Origin: Acetobacter syzygii
GTDB taxonomy: Bacteria; Pseudomonadota; Alphaproteobacteria; Acetobacterales; Acetobacteraceae
Length of the DNA: 64,000 bases
Assembly (NCBI RefSeq): GCF_000964225.1
Contig: NZ_BAMZ01000022.1
Coordinates: 1-64,000, forward strand
Direction: 5' to 3'
Both the position numbers and the translations under genes were made by a program. Each line of letters opens with the position of its first letter. The stretch's first letter is position 1. The notes under the pieces were generated by a model that had not been told where the DNA came from, made no database searches, and worked only from the letters and a program-made list of their open reading frames with translations. This document shows positions 26,411 to 36,487 of the stretch, piece by piece.

Positions 26411-27724
26411 TCAGGGACGAACCTGACCATTGCCAAGAACCTCGTAGCGGAAGGTTGTCAGCTGCTCCACTCCCACCGGCCCACGGGCATGGAAGCGCCC
26501 TGTGGCAATGCCAATTTCGGCCCCAAAGCCGAATTCCCCGCCATCGCAGAACTGGGTAGAGGCGTTCCACATGACCACAGCACTGGTCACACCGTTCATA
26601 AACCGGCTTGCAACGGCCTCATCCGCCGTCACAATGGCTTCGGTGTGGGAGGAACCAAAGCGGGCAATGTGGTCGAGTGCTTCGTCCACCCCATCCACCA
26701 CAGCGATGTTCAGCACCGCATCCAGCCACTCGGTGGCAAAATCCTTTTCGGTGCCTGCGGGCAGGTCGGGCATAATCTGCCTTGCTGCCGCATCCGCCTT
26801 GAAGGTACAGCCCTGTTCCGCCAGATCCGCCACAATCTGGGGCAGCAGAACGGAGGCAATGGCTGCATCGATCAGCAGGGTTTCCGTTGCGCCACAAATA
26901 CCCACGCGGCGCATTTTGGCGTTCAGCACAATCCTGCGGGCCATGGCATGGTCTGCGGCGGAATGCACATAGGTGTGGCACAGCCCTTCCGCATGGGCCA
27001 GCACAGGCACGCGGGCCTCGCGCTGCACGCGCTCCACAAGGGAACGCCCACCACGTGGAATAATAAGGTCCACATACCCTGTTGCGGTCAGCATATCCGC
27101 TACATGCTTGCGATCCGCATCCGGGGCGATCAGCACCGCATCCTCCGGCAGACCGGCATTGCGCAGACCTGTTTGCATGGCAGCGTGGATGGCCCGTGCG
27201 CTGTGCAGGCTTTCCGAGCCACCGCGCAGCAGCACGGCATTGCCGGACTTGATGCACAGGCCAGCAGCATCGGCCCCAACATTGGGCCGGCTTTCGTAAA
27301 TAACGCCAATCACGCCAACGGCTGTTGCGACTTTGCGAATACGCAGGCCGTTGGGGCGTGACCATTCCTCCAGCACCTGCCCTACCGGATCGGGCAGGTC
27401 AGCAATATCTTCCAGTCCACGGGCCATGGCCTCCACCCGCTCCGGGGTAAGGGTCAGCCGGTCGCGGAAGGCATCATTCGCAGTGGAAGCAGCAAGGTCA
27501 AGCGCATTGGCCTGCAAAATGGCAGGAGCGGACTCGCGCAGCGCGCTGGCTGCGGCCCAGAGGGCCTTGTCCCGTTCGGAGGAGGAACTCTGGGCCAGAG
27601 TACGGGCAGCCAGCCTTGCCCTGTGCGCCAGAACATGCATGGAGCATGGCGATGGCACACCCTGTTCCGGTGCGCGCGTATCCGCCGTGGCCATATGCTG
27701 CCGACTGTCTTCCTCCGTATTCAT
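26411..27724 (-). CDS. proA: Gamma-glutamyl phosphate reductase
   Basis: A 437-residue ProA, second enzyme of proline synthesis, reducing gamma-glutamyl phosphate to the semialdehyde with NADPH. Aldehyde-dehydrogenase-type blocks are GVIGVIYESRPNV, GNAVLLRGGSES, and the catalytic-Cys region RRVGICGATETLLI. Start ATG 27724 (MNTEEDSRQH) has AAGGGA seven bases upstream; residues 1-30 are a weakly conserved extension. proB is not in the window. It is followed by nadD after about 130 bases. Confidence 0.94.
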   Translation of the reverse strand: MNTEEDSRQHMATADTRAPEQGVPSPCSMHVLAHRARLAARTLAQSSSSERDKALWAAASALRESAPAILQANALDLAASTANDAFRDRLTLTPERVEAMARGLEDIADLPDPVGQVLEEWSRPNGLRIRKVATAVGVIGVIYESRPNVGADAAGLCIKSGNAVLLRGGSESLHSARAIHAAMQTGLRNAGLPEDAVLIAPDADRKHVADMLTATGYVDLIIPRGGRSLVERVQREARVPVLAHAEGLCHTYVHSAADHAMARRIVLNAKMRRVGICGATETLLIDAAIASVLLPQIVADLAEQGCTFKADAAARQIMPDLPAGTEKDFATEWLDAVLNIAVVDGVDEALDHIARFGSSHTEAIVTADEAVASRFMNGVTSAVVMWNASTQFCDGGEFGFGAEIGIATGRFHARGPVGVEQLTTFRYEVLGNGQVRP

Positions 27725-27819
27725 GCTGGCGTCCCTTATCTCCATTGTCCTGTTTTCTTTTTTTACGTCATGTGGTCCGTCCCGCATGGACGGACCCGTT
27801 GCCGCGCTAGAGTGCCGTA

Positions 27820-28914
27820 TCAGACATTAAAGCGGAAGAGCAGAACATCACCATCCTGCACAACATAATCCCGCCCTTCTACGCGCAGGCGTCCGGCTTC
27901 CTTGGCACCTGCTTCCCCATTATACCGGACATAATCGTCAAATGCGATGGTTTCGCAGGCAATAAAGCCACGCTCAAAATCATTGTGAATAACAGCAGCC
28001 GCCTGTGGTGCCTTGGTGCCGACCGTAATGGTCCATGCACGGGCTTCCTTGGGACCAACGGTAAAGTAAGTGCTCAGCCCCAGCAGCTTGTAACCTGCGG
28101 CAATCACGCGGTCCAAACCACTGTCGTTCAGGCCCAGCCCTTCGAGGAATTCACGCCGTTCCTCATTTTCCAACTGGCTGACTTCCGCCTCGATCGCAGC
28201 GGAAACAATAACAACCGCAGCCCCTTCGGCAGCGGCCTTGGCCTTCACTTTTTCAGAAAAAGCATTGCCTGTGGCGGCCGAATCCTCGTCCACATTGCAC
28301 ACATACAGCACGGGTTTGCTGGTCATGAGTTGCAGGCGGCGCACCGTCTCTTCCGCACCGGCGGGAACGGCGGTGCGGGCAGGCCGGCCATCGCGCAGGG
28401 CGGCCAGAATGGGCTCCATAATCTCGATCTGGGCCATGGCTTCCGCATCGCGGTTGCAGGCGCGCTTTTCCAGCGCGGGCAGGCGTTTTTCCAACGAATC
28501 CAGATCAGCGAGCATCAGCTCGGTCTCAATAATTTCCGCGTCCCGGACCGGGTCCACCCCACCTTCAACGTGAGTAATATCATCATCCTCAAAGCAGCGC
28601 AGAACGTGGATAATGGCATCGACCTCGCGGATGTTGGCAAGGAACTGGTTACCCAGACCTTCCCCGCGGGATGCACCACGCACAAGGCCCGCAATATCCA
28701 CAAACTCAAGGCTGGTGGGCACTTCACGCTGGGATTTGCCAATAGCCACCAGCTTGTCCAGCCGGGGGTCCGGCACGGCCACGCGGCCCACGTTCGGCTC
28801 AATCGTGCAGAACGGGTAATTGGCAGCCTGCGCCGTGGCCGTAGCCGTAAGCGCGTTGAACAGGGTGGACTTGCCCACGTTGGGCAGACCTACAATCCCG
28901 CAGTTAAATCCCAT
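27820..28914 (-). CDS. ychF: Redox-regulated ATPase YchF (OBG family)
   Basis: A 364-residue YchF of exact family length. P-loop GLPNVGKST at residues 8-16, a switch region [10 protein letters not shown] near 68-77, and the C-terminal TGS domain ending in [13 protein letters not shown]. YchF/OLA1 prefers ATP to GTP and binds ribosomes; it is linked to oxidative-stress responses. Its ATG shares a base with the pth stop (TGATG at 28912-28916), so the two are translationally coupled, as in many bacteria. Confidence 0.95.
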   Translation of the reverse strand: MGFNCGIVGLPNVGKSTLFNALTATATAQAANYPFCTIEPNVGRVAVPDPRLDKLVAIGKSQREVPTSLEFVDIAGLVRGASRGEGLGNQFLANIREVDAIIHVLRCFEDDDITHVEGGVDPVRDAEIIETELMLADLDSLEKRLPALEKRACNRDAEAMAQIEIMEPILAALRDGRPARTAVPAGAEETVRRLQLMTSKPVLYVCNVDEDSAATGNAFSEKVKAKAAAEGAAVVIVSAAIEAEVSQLENEERREFLEGLGLNDSGLDRVIAAGYKLLGLSTYFTVGPKEARAWTITVGTKAPQAAAVIHNDFERGFIACETIAFDDYVRYNGEAGAKEAGRLRVEGRDYVVQDGDVLLFRFNV

Positions 28915-29495
28915 CAGCCCTTGCTCCCTTGTGGCAGTGCAACCTTGGTCATAAACCGGTCCGCATGCCCATCCGCCAGCAGGGGGGCGGCATCGGCCAT
29001 GCGCTCCAGCATGTGATCGAGCCATTCCTGCTGGTCTGTTTGTGTAAAATTCCCAAGCACCCAGCCGTGCACCCGTTCCTTGGCTCCGGGGTGGCCTATG
29101 CCAATGCGTACGCGCCAGTAGTCTGGCGTGCCCAGCATTTTATCTGTCGAGCGCAGACCATTGTGGCCCGCAGCCCCACCGCCACGCTTGATGCGCAGCT
29201 TACCCGGCTCCAGATCCAGCTCATCATGGAAAAGCGTGATCTGCTCGGGGGCTATTTTGTAAAAAGCGGCCGCTTCCTGCACGCTCTCGCCCGAACGGTT
29301 CATGTAGGTCATGGGCAGGAGCAGCAGCACCTTGTGGTTGCCTATGCGGCCTTCGGCCACTTCGCCCTTAAAACGGTTGCGCCACGGCGTAAAACCATAT
29401 CTGGCGGCAATGGCTTCGACCGCCATAAAACCAACATTGTGCCGGTGCCGGCGCATGGAGGACTCGGGATTACCCAGTCCGACCCAGAGCAGCAT
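28914..29495 (-). CDS. pth: Peptidyl-tRNA hydrolase
   Basis: A 193-residue Pth that frees stalled peptidyl-tRNAs. GLGNP at 6-10 supplies Asn; RHRHNVGF at 16-23 holds the catalytic His; FHDELDL near 90-96 supplies the supporting Asp. It lies 96 bases after rplY on the same strand and overlaps ychF, giving the common rplY-pth-ychF order. Confidence 0.95.
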   Translation of the reverse strand: MLLWVGLGNPESSMRRHRHNVGFMAVEAIAARYGFTPWRNRFKGEVAEGRIGNHKVLLLLPMTYMNRSGESVQEAAAFYKIAPEQITLFHDELDLEPGKLRIKRGGGAAGHNGLRSTDKMLGTPDYWRVRIGIGHPGAKERVHGWVLGNFTQTDQQEWLDHMLERMADAAPLLADGHADRFMTKVALPQGSKG

Positions 29496-29591
29496 TGCGG
29501 ATTCTGCCTCATGTTTATGAACAGAAAGGGGGGTACATGCACCTGCACGTACCCCCGCTTTCCATCAGACTCGGATCACATGACTTCCGGA

Positions 29592-30197
29592 TCAGGAAGC
29601 GTCAGCGTCCGCTGCGGGTGCTGCATCAACAATCGGTGCTGCAATGCTGGCAACCACAAAGTTGGCTTCGTGGGAAACCGGGGTCGCACCAGCCGTGCCC
29701 TGCACATCGTCCCAACGCACGTTGTCGTTGATGTCGAGCTTGCTCAGGTCAACGGTAAAGAATTCGGGAATGTTTTCCGCTGCCACTTCCACGTCAACCG
29801 TGTGGCGCACAACGTTCAGCATCCCACCGCGCTTGATGCCGGGGCACTTGTCTTCACCCACAAAATGCACAGCCACTTCAACATGCACGCGCGAGCCAGC
29901 GGCCAGACGCAGGAAGTCGATATGGACGGGCGAATCCTTGACCGGGTGGAGCTGCACGTCACGTACCAGAGCGCGTTCGGTCTTGCCGCCTTCGATCTGG
30001 ATGTCATACACGCGGGAGCGCCAGCCAGAGGTCTGGATTCCCTTGATGACAATGCGCGGATCAAGCGCGATCAGTGTAGCTTCCTGCTTGCCGCCGTAAA
30101 TAACGCCGGGCACCAGACCAGCACGCCTCGTCGCCCGCGCTGCCCCCTTACCAGCCTTCGCGCGCGCAGAAGCTTCGATTGTTGTAATTTTGGACAC
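29592..30197 (-). CDS. rplY: 50S ribosomal protein L25/general stress protein Ctc
   Basis: A 201-residue two-domain L25 (Ctc form): the N-terminal 5S rRNA-binding domain (about 1-90, with [20 protein letters not shown]) and the C-terminal TL5-type beta domain, then an Ala/Asp-rich tail. Start is GTG 30197 (V-S-K-I-T-T), with AGGAG eight bases upstream; the frame is open further upstream but without a ribosome site. First gene of rplY-pth-ychF. Confidence 0.94.
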   Translation of the reverse strand: MSKITTIEASARAKAGKGAARATRRAGLVPGVIYGGKQEATLIALDPRIVIKGIQTSGWRSRVYDIQIEGGKTERALVRDVQLHPVKDSPVHIDFLRLAAGSRVHVEVAVHFVGEDKCPGIKRGGMLNVVRHTVDVEVAAENIPEFFTVDLSKLDINDNVRWDDVQGTAGATPVSHEANFVVASIAAPIVDAAPAADADAS

Positions 30198-30379
30198 CTT
30201 GACTTCTCCTGAAAAACTTGAGCACGCAGGCCTCCAGGGGTGCCTGCGCGGTGGCTGCGGCCTTACAGCAAAACCCCGCCACAAGCAAGGTCGGCCCGCA
30301 TCGCTACCACACAGACCCGACCCCACATAACCCAACCCGTGCCCCACGGCACACGCCAACCCAAGCTGGAGAGTTTGCC

Positions 30380-31459
30380 ATGACCCCTCCCCCACAGGGA
30401 CTTACCCACCAGCCCGCAACCAGCCAGCCCCGGCAGCAGTTTGGCAGCGACAACTATGCAGGCGTATGCCCACAGGCGCTGGACGCCATAAACCGCGCGG
30501 CCACCGGCTCCACCCCCGCCTATGGGGATGACGCATGGACCCGCCTTGCCGCCAAAGCCGTGACCGACCTGTTTGATGCCCCACAGGCGCGCGTGTTTTT
30601 TGTTTTTAACGGCACGGCGGCCAATGCGCTGGTTCTGGCAACGCTCTGCCCGCCCTATTGCAGCATTATCGCCTCCGAAATCGCGCATGTGGACACGTCC
30701 GAACGGGGTGCTACGGAGTTTTTTTCCGGCGGGGCCAAACTGGTGACCCCACCAACAGGCGATGGCAAGGTGACCCCTGCCTCCATAACGCAGGCCATGC
30801 GCCGCACGCGGGATTTTGAGGCCTCCACCCCGGCGGTTGTCAGCATCACCCAACCGACCGAAAACGGGCTGCTTTACACGATCGACGAGATCCGGGCCAT
30901 TGCCAACACCTGCCACGATAACGGGTTACGCCTGCATATGGATGGCGCGCGCTTTGCCAATGCCGTAGCCGCGCTGGAATGCACACCCGCCGCCATGACA
31001 TGGCAGTCCGGTGTGGATGCGCTGACTTTTGGCGGCACCAAAAACGGTATGGCCATGGGGGATGCCGTGGTGTTCTTTACCCCCCAGCTTGCACAGGGCT
31101 TTGCCGAGCGCGCCAAACAGGGGGGGCAACTTGCCTCCAAAATGCGCTTTTTGTCCGCCCCGTGGCTGAGCATGGTCCAGTCCGGCGCATGGCTGGCCAA
31201 TGCCCGCCATGCCAATGCCGCAGCCGCAGCCTTTGCCCAGGCCATAGCCGGGATTGATACGGTGGAACTGGCGTGGCCGGTGCAAAGCAATGGTGTGTTT
31301 GTGCTTATGCCTGAACATGTTGCCAATACCCTGCGCGCGCAGGGGTGGCGATTCTATACCGTGTTTGGCAGCGTGTACCGCTTTATGTTCGCGTGGGACG
31401 CCTGTATGGACTCCGTTGCAGCCCTTGCGGCAGACCTGCGGGCCAGCGCGCAGGGTTAG
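30380..31459 (+). CDS. ltaE: Low-specificity L-threonine aldolase
   Basis: A 359-residue PLP-dependent enzyme (fold type I) splitting threonine or allo-threonine into glycine and acetaldehyde. The family start [12 protein letters not shown] is at 22-33; the PLP-lysine motif is [17 protein letters not shown] near 221-237, and MDGARFANA near 188-196 gives the PLP-contacting Asp. ATG 30380 has GGAGAG six bases upstream. Divergent from rplY across 182 bp. The name follows the family; substrate breadth is not visible. Confidence 0.88.
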   Translation: MTPPPQGLTHQPATSQPRQQFGSDNYAGVCPQALDAINRAATGSTPAYGDDAWTRLAAKAVTDLFDAPQARVFFVFNGTAANALVLATLCPPYCSIIASEIAHVDTSERGATEFFSGGAKLVTPPTGDGKVTPASITQAMRRTRDFEASTPAVVSITQPTENGLLYTIDEIRAIANTCHDNGLRLHMDGARFANAVAALECTPAAMTWQSGVDALTFGGTKNGMAMGDAVVFFTPQLAQGFAERAKQGGQLASKMRFLSAPWLSMVQSGAWLANARHANAAAAAFAQAIAGIDTVELAWPVQSNGVFVLMPEHVANTLRAQGWRFYTVFGSVYRFMFAWDACMDSVAALAADLRASAQG

Positions 31460-31617
31460 GCTCCTGTGCGCAAAATACCCTGCTGGGGGCAAAACAGGCG
31501 GGGTTCCCCCGCTCCAGCCTTGACATAAGGCCCCTGCCCCTGCTTCCTCCACCCCCATTGAACTATGGCAAAACCAGTGCCCGCCCGCAGGCTGGGCCAA
31601 AAATTTGGGACTAGACC

Positions 31618-33414
31618 ATGCACCCTTACCGTACCCATAGCTGCTCGGCCCTACGCGCGGGCGATGCTGGCACAACCGCGCGCCTGTCCGGCTGGGTGCA
31701 CAGCAAGCGCGACCATGGTGGCCTGCTGTTTATTGACCTGCGGGACGAAACGGGCATGACCCAGATTGTTATTCCCGCCGGGTCTGACGTTATGGAAACG
31801 GCCGAGCATATCCGCGTGGAAAGCGTTATTACGGTAACGGGTGAGGTGGTCCTGCGCGAGGAGGGCACACGCAACCCTGACCTTGCCACGGGTGATATTG
31901 AAGTCCGCGCCAAGGAATTTGTGGTGCAGTCCCACGCTGCCGTGCTGCCACTACAGGTTGCCGGTCAGGAACATTACTCCGACGAACTGCGCCTGCGCTA
32001 CCGCTACATCGACCTGCGGCGCGAGAAGGTGCACAGCAACATCCGCCTGCGCTCCGCCGTTATTGCCAGTATGCGCCGCCGCATGACGGAACTGGACTTT
32101 ATTGAACTGCAAACCCCCATTCTCACCGCATCCTCCCCCGAAGGGGCGCGTGACTTTCTGGTGCCGTCACGCAATCATCCGGGCAAGTTCTATGCGCTGC
32201 CGCAGGCACCGCAGCAGTTCAAGCAGCTGGCTATGGTGGCCGGATTTGACCGCTACTTCCAGATCGCTCCGTGTTTCCGCGACGAAGCCTCCCGCGCGGA
32301 CCGCTCCCCCGGTGAGTTCTACCAGCTTGATTTTGAAATGGCCTTTGCCACGCAGGACGAAATTTTTGCGGTTATGGAACAGGTCATGAGCGGGCTGTTT
32401 ACCGAATTCGGTAATGGCCGCACGGTCAGCACCGCCCCGTTCGAGCGTATTCCCTACGCCCGCGCCATGAAGGTGTACGGGTCGGACAAGCCGGACCTGC
32501 GCAACCCGCTGCTGATTACCGATGTAACGGAAGATTTTGCCGGTTCAGGCTTTGGCCTGTTTGCCCGCATTGCCGCCGATGGTGGGGAAATCCGCGCCAT
32601 TCCCGCCCCCGGTGCAGGGGACAGACCCCGCTCGTTCTTTGACAAGCTGAACGCCTGGGCGCGTGAGAACGGAGCAGGTGGTCTGGGCTACATCACCTTC
32701 AACGCAGAGGGTGGACAAGGCCCCATCGCCAAAAATCTGGAAGCCGACCGTGCCGAGGCCATTCGCGCCAAGCTGGGGCTGAAGGCGGGAGATGCCGTGT
32801 TCTTTGCTGCTGGCAAGGGGCTGGAGGTTGCCAAATTCTCCGGTCTTGTCCGCACCCGCATTGCCGAAGAACTGGACCTGATCGAAAAGAACGCATTCCG
32901 CTTCTGCTGGATTACGGACTTCCCGATGTATGAACTGAACGAGGAGACCGGTCTGGTTGACTTCTCCCACAACCCGTTCTCCATGCCGCAGGGTGGTCTG
33001 GAAGCCCTGAACACCAAAAACCCGCTGGATATTCTGGCTTACCAGTACGACATTGTGTGTAACGGAATCGAACTTTCCTCCGGTGCGGTGCGTAACCACC
33101 TGCCTGACGTGATGGTCCGTGCGTTTGAAATTGCAGGCTACCCCGAAAGCGAGGTGGAAGCCCGCTTTGGCGGTATGCTCAACGCCTTCCGCTACGGCGC
33201 ACCACCGCATGGTGGCTCCGCCCCCGGCGTGGACCGCATTGTTATGCTGCTGGCAGATGAACCCAATATTCGCGAGGTTATTCTGTTCCCGCTCAACCAG
33301 CAGGGCGAAGACCTGATGATGGGTGCTCCGGCCCCCGTTCCGCCCGAACGCATGAAGGAACTCTCCCTCGCGCTTAATCTGCCCAAGCCCAAACCCGTGG
33401 TCAAAAAAGACTGA
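31618..33414 (+). CDS. aspS: Aspartyl-tRNA synthetase (bacterial type)
   Basis: A 598-residue class II synthetase of bacterial AspRS size. N-terminal OB-fold anticodon domain (about 15-110: [19 protein letters not shown]), motif 2 [22 protein letters not shown] near 220-241 and motif 3 [13 protein letters not shown] near 528-540, with the bacterial insertion domain between. Alphaproteobacterial AspRS enzymes are often non-discriminating and also charge tRNA-Asn; whether this one is cannot be judged here. It ends with a clear terminator. Confidence 0.96.
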   Translation: MHPYRTHSCSALRAGDAGTTARLSGWVHSKRDHGGLLFIDLRDETGMTQIVIPAGSDVMETAEHIRVESVITVTGEVVLREEGTRNPDLATGDIEVRAKEFVVQSHAAVLPLQVAGQEHYSDELRLRYRYIDLRREKVHSNIRLRSAVIASMRRRMTELDFIELQTPILTASSPEGARDFLVPSRNHPGKFYALPQAPQQFKQLAMVAGFDRYFQIAPCFRDEASRADRSPGEFYQLDFEMAFATQDEIFAVMEQVMSGLFTEFGNGRTVSTAPFERIPYARAMKVYGSDKPDLRNPLLITDVTEDFAGSGFGLFARIAADGGEIRAIPAPGAGDRPRSFFDKLNAWARENGAGGLGYITFNAEGGQGPIAKNLEADRAEAIRAKLGLKAGDAVFFAAGKGLEVAKFSGLVRTRIAEELDLIEKNAFRFCWITDFPMYELNEETGLVDFSHNPFSMPQGGLEALNTKNPLDILAYQYDIVCNGIELSSGAVRNHLPDVMVRAFEIAGYPESEVEARFGGMLNAFRYGAPPHGGSAPGVDRIVMLLADEPNIREVILFPLNQQGEDLMMGAPAPVPPERMKELSLALNLPKPKPVVKKD

Positions 33415-33441
33415 TTGACCCCCTCCGGGCCAATAAACACA

Positions 33442-33479
33442 CATCCGGCCGGTTGCATGACCGCGCCGGATGTTTTTTT
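33442..33479 (+). terminator. Intrinsic terminator of aspS
   Basis: CATCCGGC (33442-33449) pairs with GCCGGATG (33465-33472), CGGT/ACCG extends the stem inward past one bulged C, and seven T follow (33473-33479). Confidence 0.95.
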
Positions 33480-33487
33480 GTAGGGGA

Positions 33488-34330
33488 ATGACCTTACGCC
33501 CCCTGCGCCTCCTCCTGCTGGCCGCCACCGTGCCAGCCTTTGCCCTGATGCAACCTGCCATACCCGCACAGGCTGCGGCGGGGCCTGCCTCCGCCCTTGT
33601 ATCGCAGCGTGCGGTATATGATCTGGGATTGGTGGAAACCGCAGGCGGGCAAACGCTTTCCGCCACAGGGAGGATGAGCTATGCAGTGCTCAAAACCTGC
33701 CTTGGCTGGTCCTCCCACCAGAGGCTGGACATACAGAGCGTGACCCGCAAACAGGGGGAGGAGCACCTTCTGTCCGATTATGCCGCGCAGGAAAGTCTGG
33801 ACGGACGGCACCTGAGCTTTAAAACGCAGGAAACACGCAACGGCAAACTGCTACGCATTGTGAGTGGGGAAGCCACCCTGAACCCCGATGGTTCGGGTGT
33901 TGTGCATTACCGGCAGCCCCTGACCAAAACACTCACCCTGCCTGCGGGCACCCTGTTCCCCATTGCCCATACCGCCAGTATTCTGGCGGCTGCACAGAAA
34001 GGGGACAAGGAGCTGACCACCCCGCTTTTTGATGGCACCTTACCCGATGGACCGGAAGATACTTACGTAACCCTGCTGAACTGGTCCGCCCCCCCAGCAG
34101 ACAGCCCTTATCAGGCTTTGCAAAAACTGGCGGCAGGGCACGTGCATATCGCTTTTTATGACCGCAACGCCCACACCATGATGCCGGAATACGAAATGGG
34201 AATGCGCTACTTTGCCAATGGCGTATCCGACCAGCTCCATCTGGATTTTGGGGATTTTAAAATGCAGGGCACGCTAAGCACACTGGACCTGCCCGCCACC
34301 CCCACCTGCGCGCAGGATACGGCCAACTAA
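33488..34330 (+). CDS. EipB-like periplasmic cell-envelope integrity protein (DUF1849)
   Basis: A 280-residue exported protein with a signal peptide ending near AIPAQA (about 30). The rest is the beta-spiral DUF1849 domain known in alphaproteobacteria from Brucella EipB, where it supports envelope integrity. A conserved Cys early in the domain (LKTCLGW, about 72) and one near the C-terminus (TPTCAQD) match the disulfide pair reported for EipB. Start ATG 33488 is taken because the earlier in-frame ATG lies inside the aspS terminator; GGGGA is very close to the ATG. Confidence 0.82.
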   Translation: MTLRPLRLLLLAATVPAFALMQPAIPAQAAAGPASALVSQRAVYDLGLVETAGGQTLSATGRMSYAVLKTCLGWSSHQRLDIQSVTRKQGEEHLLSDYAAQESLDGRHLSFKTQETRNGKLLRIVSGEATLNPDGSGVVHYRQPLTKTLTLPAGTLFPIAHTASILAAAQKGDKELTTPLFDGTLPDGPEDTYVTLLNWSAPPADSPYQALQKLAAGHVHIAFYDRNAHTMMPEYEMGMRYFANGVSDQLHLDFGDFKMQGTLSTLDLPATPTCAQDTAN

Positions 34331-34357
34331 CCTGCCCCCCACCGCAGGGGCGGGTTT
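34331..34357. terminator. Weak hairpin between convergent genes
   Basis: CCTGCCCC (34331-34338) pairs with GGGGCGGG (34347-34354), with one G-T wobble, followed by TTT. It sits between the convergent EipB-like gene and the next minus-strand gene. Confidence 0.4.
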
Positions 34358-35819
34358 ATGCCTGCACCGGGGCATCGGTAAAAAAAAGATTCTGGAAGTC
34401 CATTTTGGGCGGGCGCTTTTTTCTGGTCCACTTGCGTTTATTCGCCCGCCGCCACACACGCGGCACAAACGGGTAAGCCCGTGGCAGACAGCCCGAAAGC
34501 AGGGCGGCCCAGCTCATCACCAGCACCGGGGTTAATCCTGTGCTGGCCAATGCCCCCATATACACGGAATCTGCCATAAGATTTTGTGAAAAAGCCAGTA
34601 TGGAACTGGACTGAAGAGCCTCTTCCATAAGCTGTGCCGGACTGAGCGCTGCCATGCCCCACCCGGCCAGTGCGGCCTCCACTGCCTCGGCCTCCTGCTT
34701 TTGTGTCAACTGGAGCGTATGGGCCAGAAGGGGCTGCTGTACCGCAGCCAGATAAGCGGCATTTTTACCCAGAGCAGCACGCAGGCCACCCGCTCCAATG
34801 GCCGAGGGTTCAGCGCCTTCCGTCTGCCCCATATCCTCCACCTCCTCGGCCAGCGCCGCACGCACCAGCCGCCCCCGTACCGATGGGCTGGGTGCAGGCA
34901 CAAGCACGGCCGCCAGCAGGGGGTTAAGCAGAACCTGCGGTATCTGCTCCGGGGTTTCGGCTGTTTCAAACATCTGGAGCAGTGCTGTCGCAGCCGCCTT
35001 TTGCTCCGCTGTTGCACCTGCATCCATCAAAACGGACGCAATCGCTTTGAACAGGTCTGGCAACAGGGCGTTGCTCAGACCATTCCCCGCCAATTCGGAT
35101 GCAACCGTTGCACCGGAGGCTGCCCCACCTGTGCCCGTAGCCTGCTGGGGAAGTTGCACAATGCCACCGGGGAGCACTATTTCCTCCGCCTGTGCGGTGC
35201 CCATGCCCAGCAATGCTGTGGCCATGCTCCGCCGGCCTTCCTGCACAGCGGAACTGGCCAGACCATACAGGCCGGAGGGGGTTACAACCGCGCCCCCAAG
35301 CGCACTGCCCGCAACGGCGGCACCCGCCTGCTGGTCAAGCATCTGGCTTATGGTCTGCCCGATGGTCCGGGGGGATAATCCGGCAGCGTTCTGCTCCGCA
35401 GTGGCAGACTGCGCACCCATGGCCGTAACCAGATGCTTGAGCGCTGTCGCCATGTTTTTCTGTTCAACAGTTGTGCTGGTATCATTCAGCACCGCATTGG
35501 CAGCCTGCATAACATCTGCCGCCAGTGTGCTTGTGCCATCCGTGGCAAAGGCTGCGCGCGTACCCTGCGTAGCCGCGGCAAGTTCCTCCGTGGTGGAGGT
35601 GGTCACGGCCTCCGTGGAGAGCAGGGCGCTGCCCAGTAGGTTCTGCGCCCCTTCAGAAAGGGTAAACAGCACATCCGCCTGCTGGGCCTGTGCCTGCGCC
35701 AGAGCAGTCCGTGCAGCCTGTAACATGGTTGCAGCGGATGGCATGGCGGCACCCTCGGCCCCAAGCCCCACCCAGCTACCCGCACCGGGCAGGCTGCCTG
35801 ATCCTGTTGTGGCTGTCAT
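34356..35819 (-). CDS. Large Ala-rich hypothetical protein with an internal repeat
   Basis: A 487-residue protein I do not recognise. It is rich in Ala, Gln, Thr and Leu, predicted largely helical, with no signal peptide. A 29-residue unit occurs twice, about 153 residues apart (near 102-130 and 255-283), sharing D-x3-A-x2-V-L-x-D-x3-T-x-E-Q-K-x2-A-T-A-L. Near the C-terminus a hydrophobic stretch (TGLTPVLVMSWAALLSG) is followed by a strongly basic tail (RRANKRKWTRKKRPPK). ATG 35819 is chosen for the GGAG six bases upstream; the frame is open to 35885. Function unknown. Confidence 0.7.
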   Translation of the reverse strand: MTATTGSGSLPGAGSWVGLGAEGAAMPSAATMLQAARTALAQAQAQQADVLFTLSEGAQNLLGSALLSTEAVTTSTTEELAAATQGTRAAFATDGTSTLAADVMQAANAVLNDTSTTVEQKNMATALKHLVTAMGAQSATAEQNAAGLSPRTIGQTISQMLDQQAGAAVAGSALGGAVVTPSGLYGLASSAVQEGRRSMATALLGMGTAQAEEIVLPGGIVQLPQQATGTGGAASGATVASELAGNGLSNALLPDLFKAIASVLMDAGATAEQKAAATALLQMFETAETPEQIPQVLLNPLLAAVLVPAPSPSVRGRLVRAALAEEVEDMGQTEGAEPSAIGAGGLRAALGKNAAYLAAVQQPLLAHTLQLTQKQEAEAVEAALAGWGMAALSPAQLMEEALQSSSILAFSQNLMADSVYMGALASTGLTPVLVMSWAALLSGCLPRAYPFVPRVWRRANKRKWTRKKRPPKMDFQNLFFTDAPVQA

Positions 35820-35926
35820 GGCCTGCTCCGTAACAGTGGATGCGGCGCGGGCGCGGCCCATCCGCACCCGGCCCCGGTGCATCAACCTGCCACACGGCGC
35901 AGGCTCAGGCCAACAGGATTAACGCA

Positions 35927-36487
35927 TTAGTGGACCTGTGCGGAACTGCCTGCCGGAGCATCATTACGCAACACGCCAGCCAGTTCCTGCAAAGCCTGCG
36001 GGTTGTTCTTGAGCACCGCCACATTGGCCGGGTCTGGCACAGGAATATAAGACCCGCCCTGACCGGGTGGAATGTTCATCAGGCTGCCTGTCTGCCCCAC
36101 ACATTCGAGACTCATGACAAAGTCCCGCGCGGTCAGGCCGTGGGCTTTTAAAATCCCATCCACACCCGGCACTTTTTCCACCAGTGCAATCTGCTGCTCC
36201 AATGTGGCACCCATCTGCGTTGGCGGCTGAATGTTGGCAGCCTGAATGGCCTTGAGGGTGGCGGTCAGGCGGGGCAGAATATCGGGGGCCAGCTTATAGT
36301 GCAAAACCGCCTCACGCCCCTGCTGCATGGAAACCACCTGTTCGGCAGTCAGGGCTGGCGCACGTGGCGTAGCCCCGCCAACAGGGGCCACGCTCTGGGC
36401 CTGTGCGGCCCCGGCAACCAGCAGGGCCATACCCCCCAGAACAGTTGATACCTTGCGAACAAAAGCCATGTTTTCAAACCTTTTCAT
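35927..36487 (-). CDS. Hypothetical exported protein
   Basis: A 186-residue protein with an N-terminal signal peptide (MKRFENMAFVRK, hydrophobic stretch, cleavage near AAQAQ, about 31). The mature part is mostly helical with a few conserved-looking blocks (HYKLAPDILPRL, LTARDFVMSLECVGQTG) and a single Cys. Its ATG overlaps the stop of the upstream aminopeptidase gene as ATGA (36484-36487), so it is translationally coupled to it. No function assigned. Confidence 0.7.
   Translation of the reverse strand: MKRFENMAFVRKVSTVLGGMALLVAGAAQAQSVAPVGGATPRAPALTAEQVVSMQQGREAVLHYKLAPDILPRLTATLKAIQAANIQPPTQMGATLEQQIALVEKVPGVDGILKAHGLTARDFVMSLECVGQTGSLMNIPPGQGGSYIPVPDPANVAVLKNNPQALQELAGVLRNDAPAGSSAQVH

Noticed and set aside
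33470-33487. ATG 33470 as start of the EipB-like gene
   Set aside because: It lies in the 3' arm of the aspS terminator; ATG 33488 gives a normal signal peptide.
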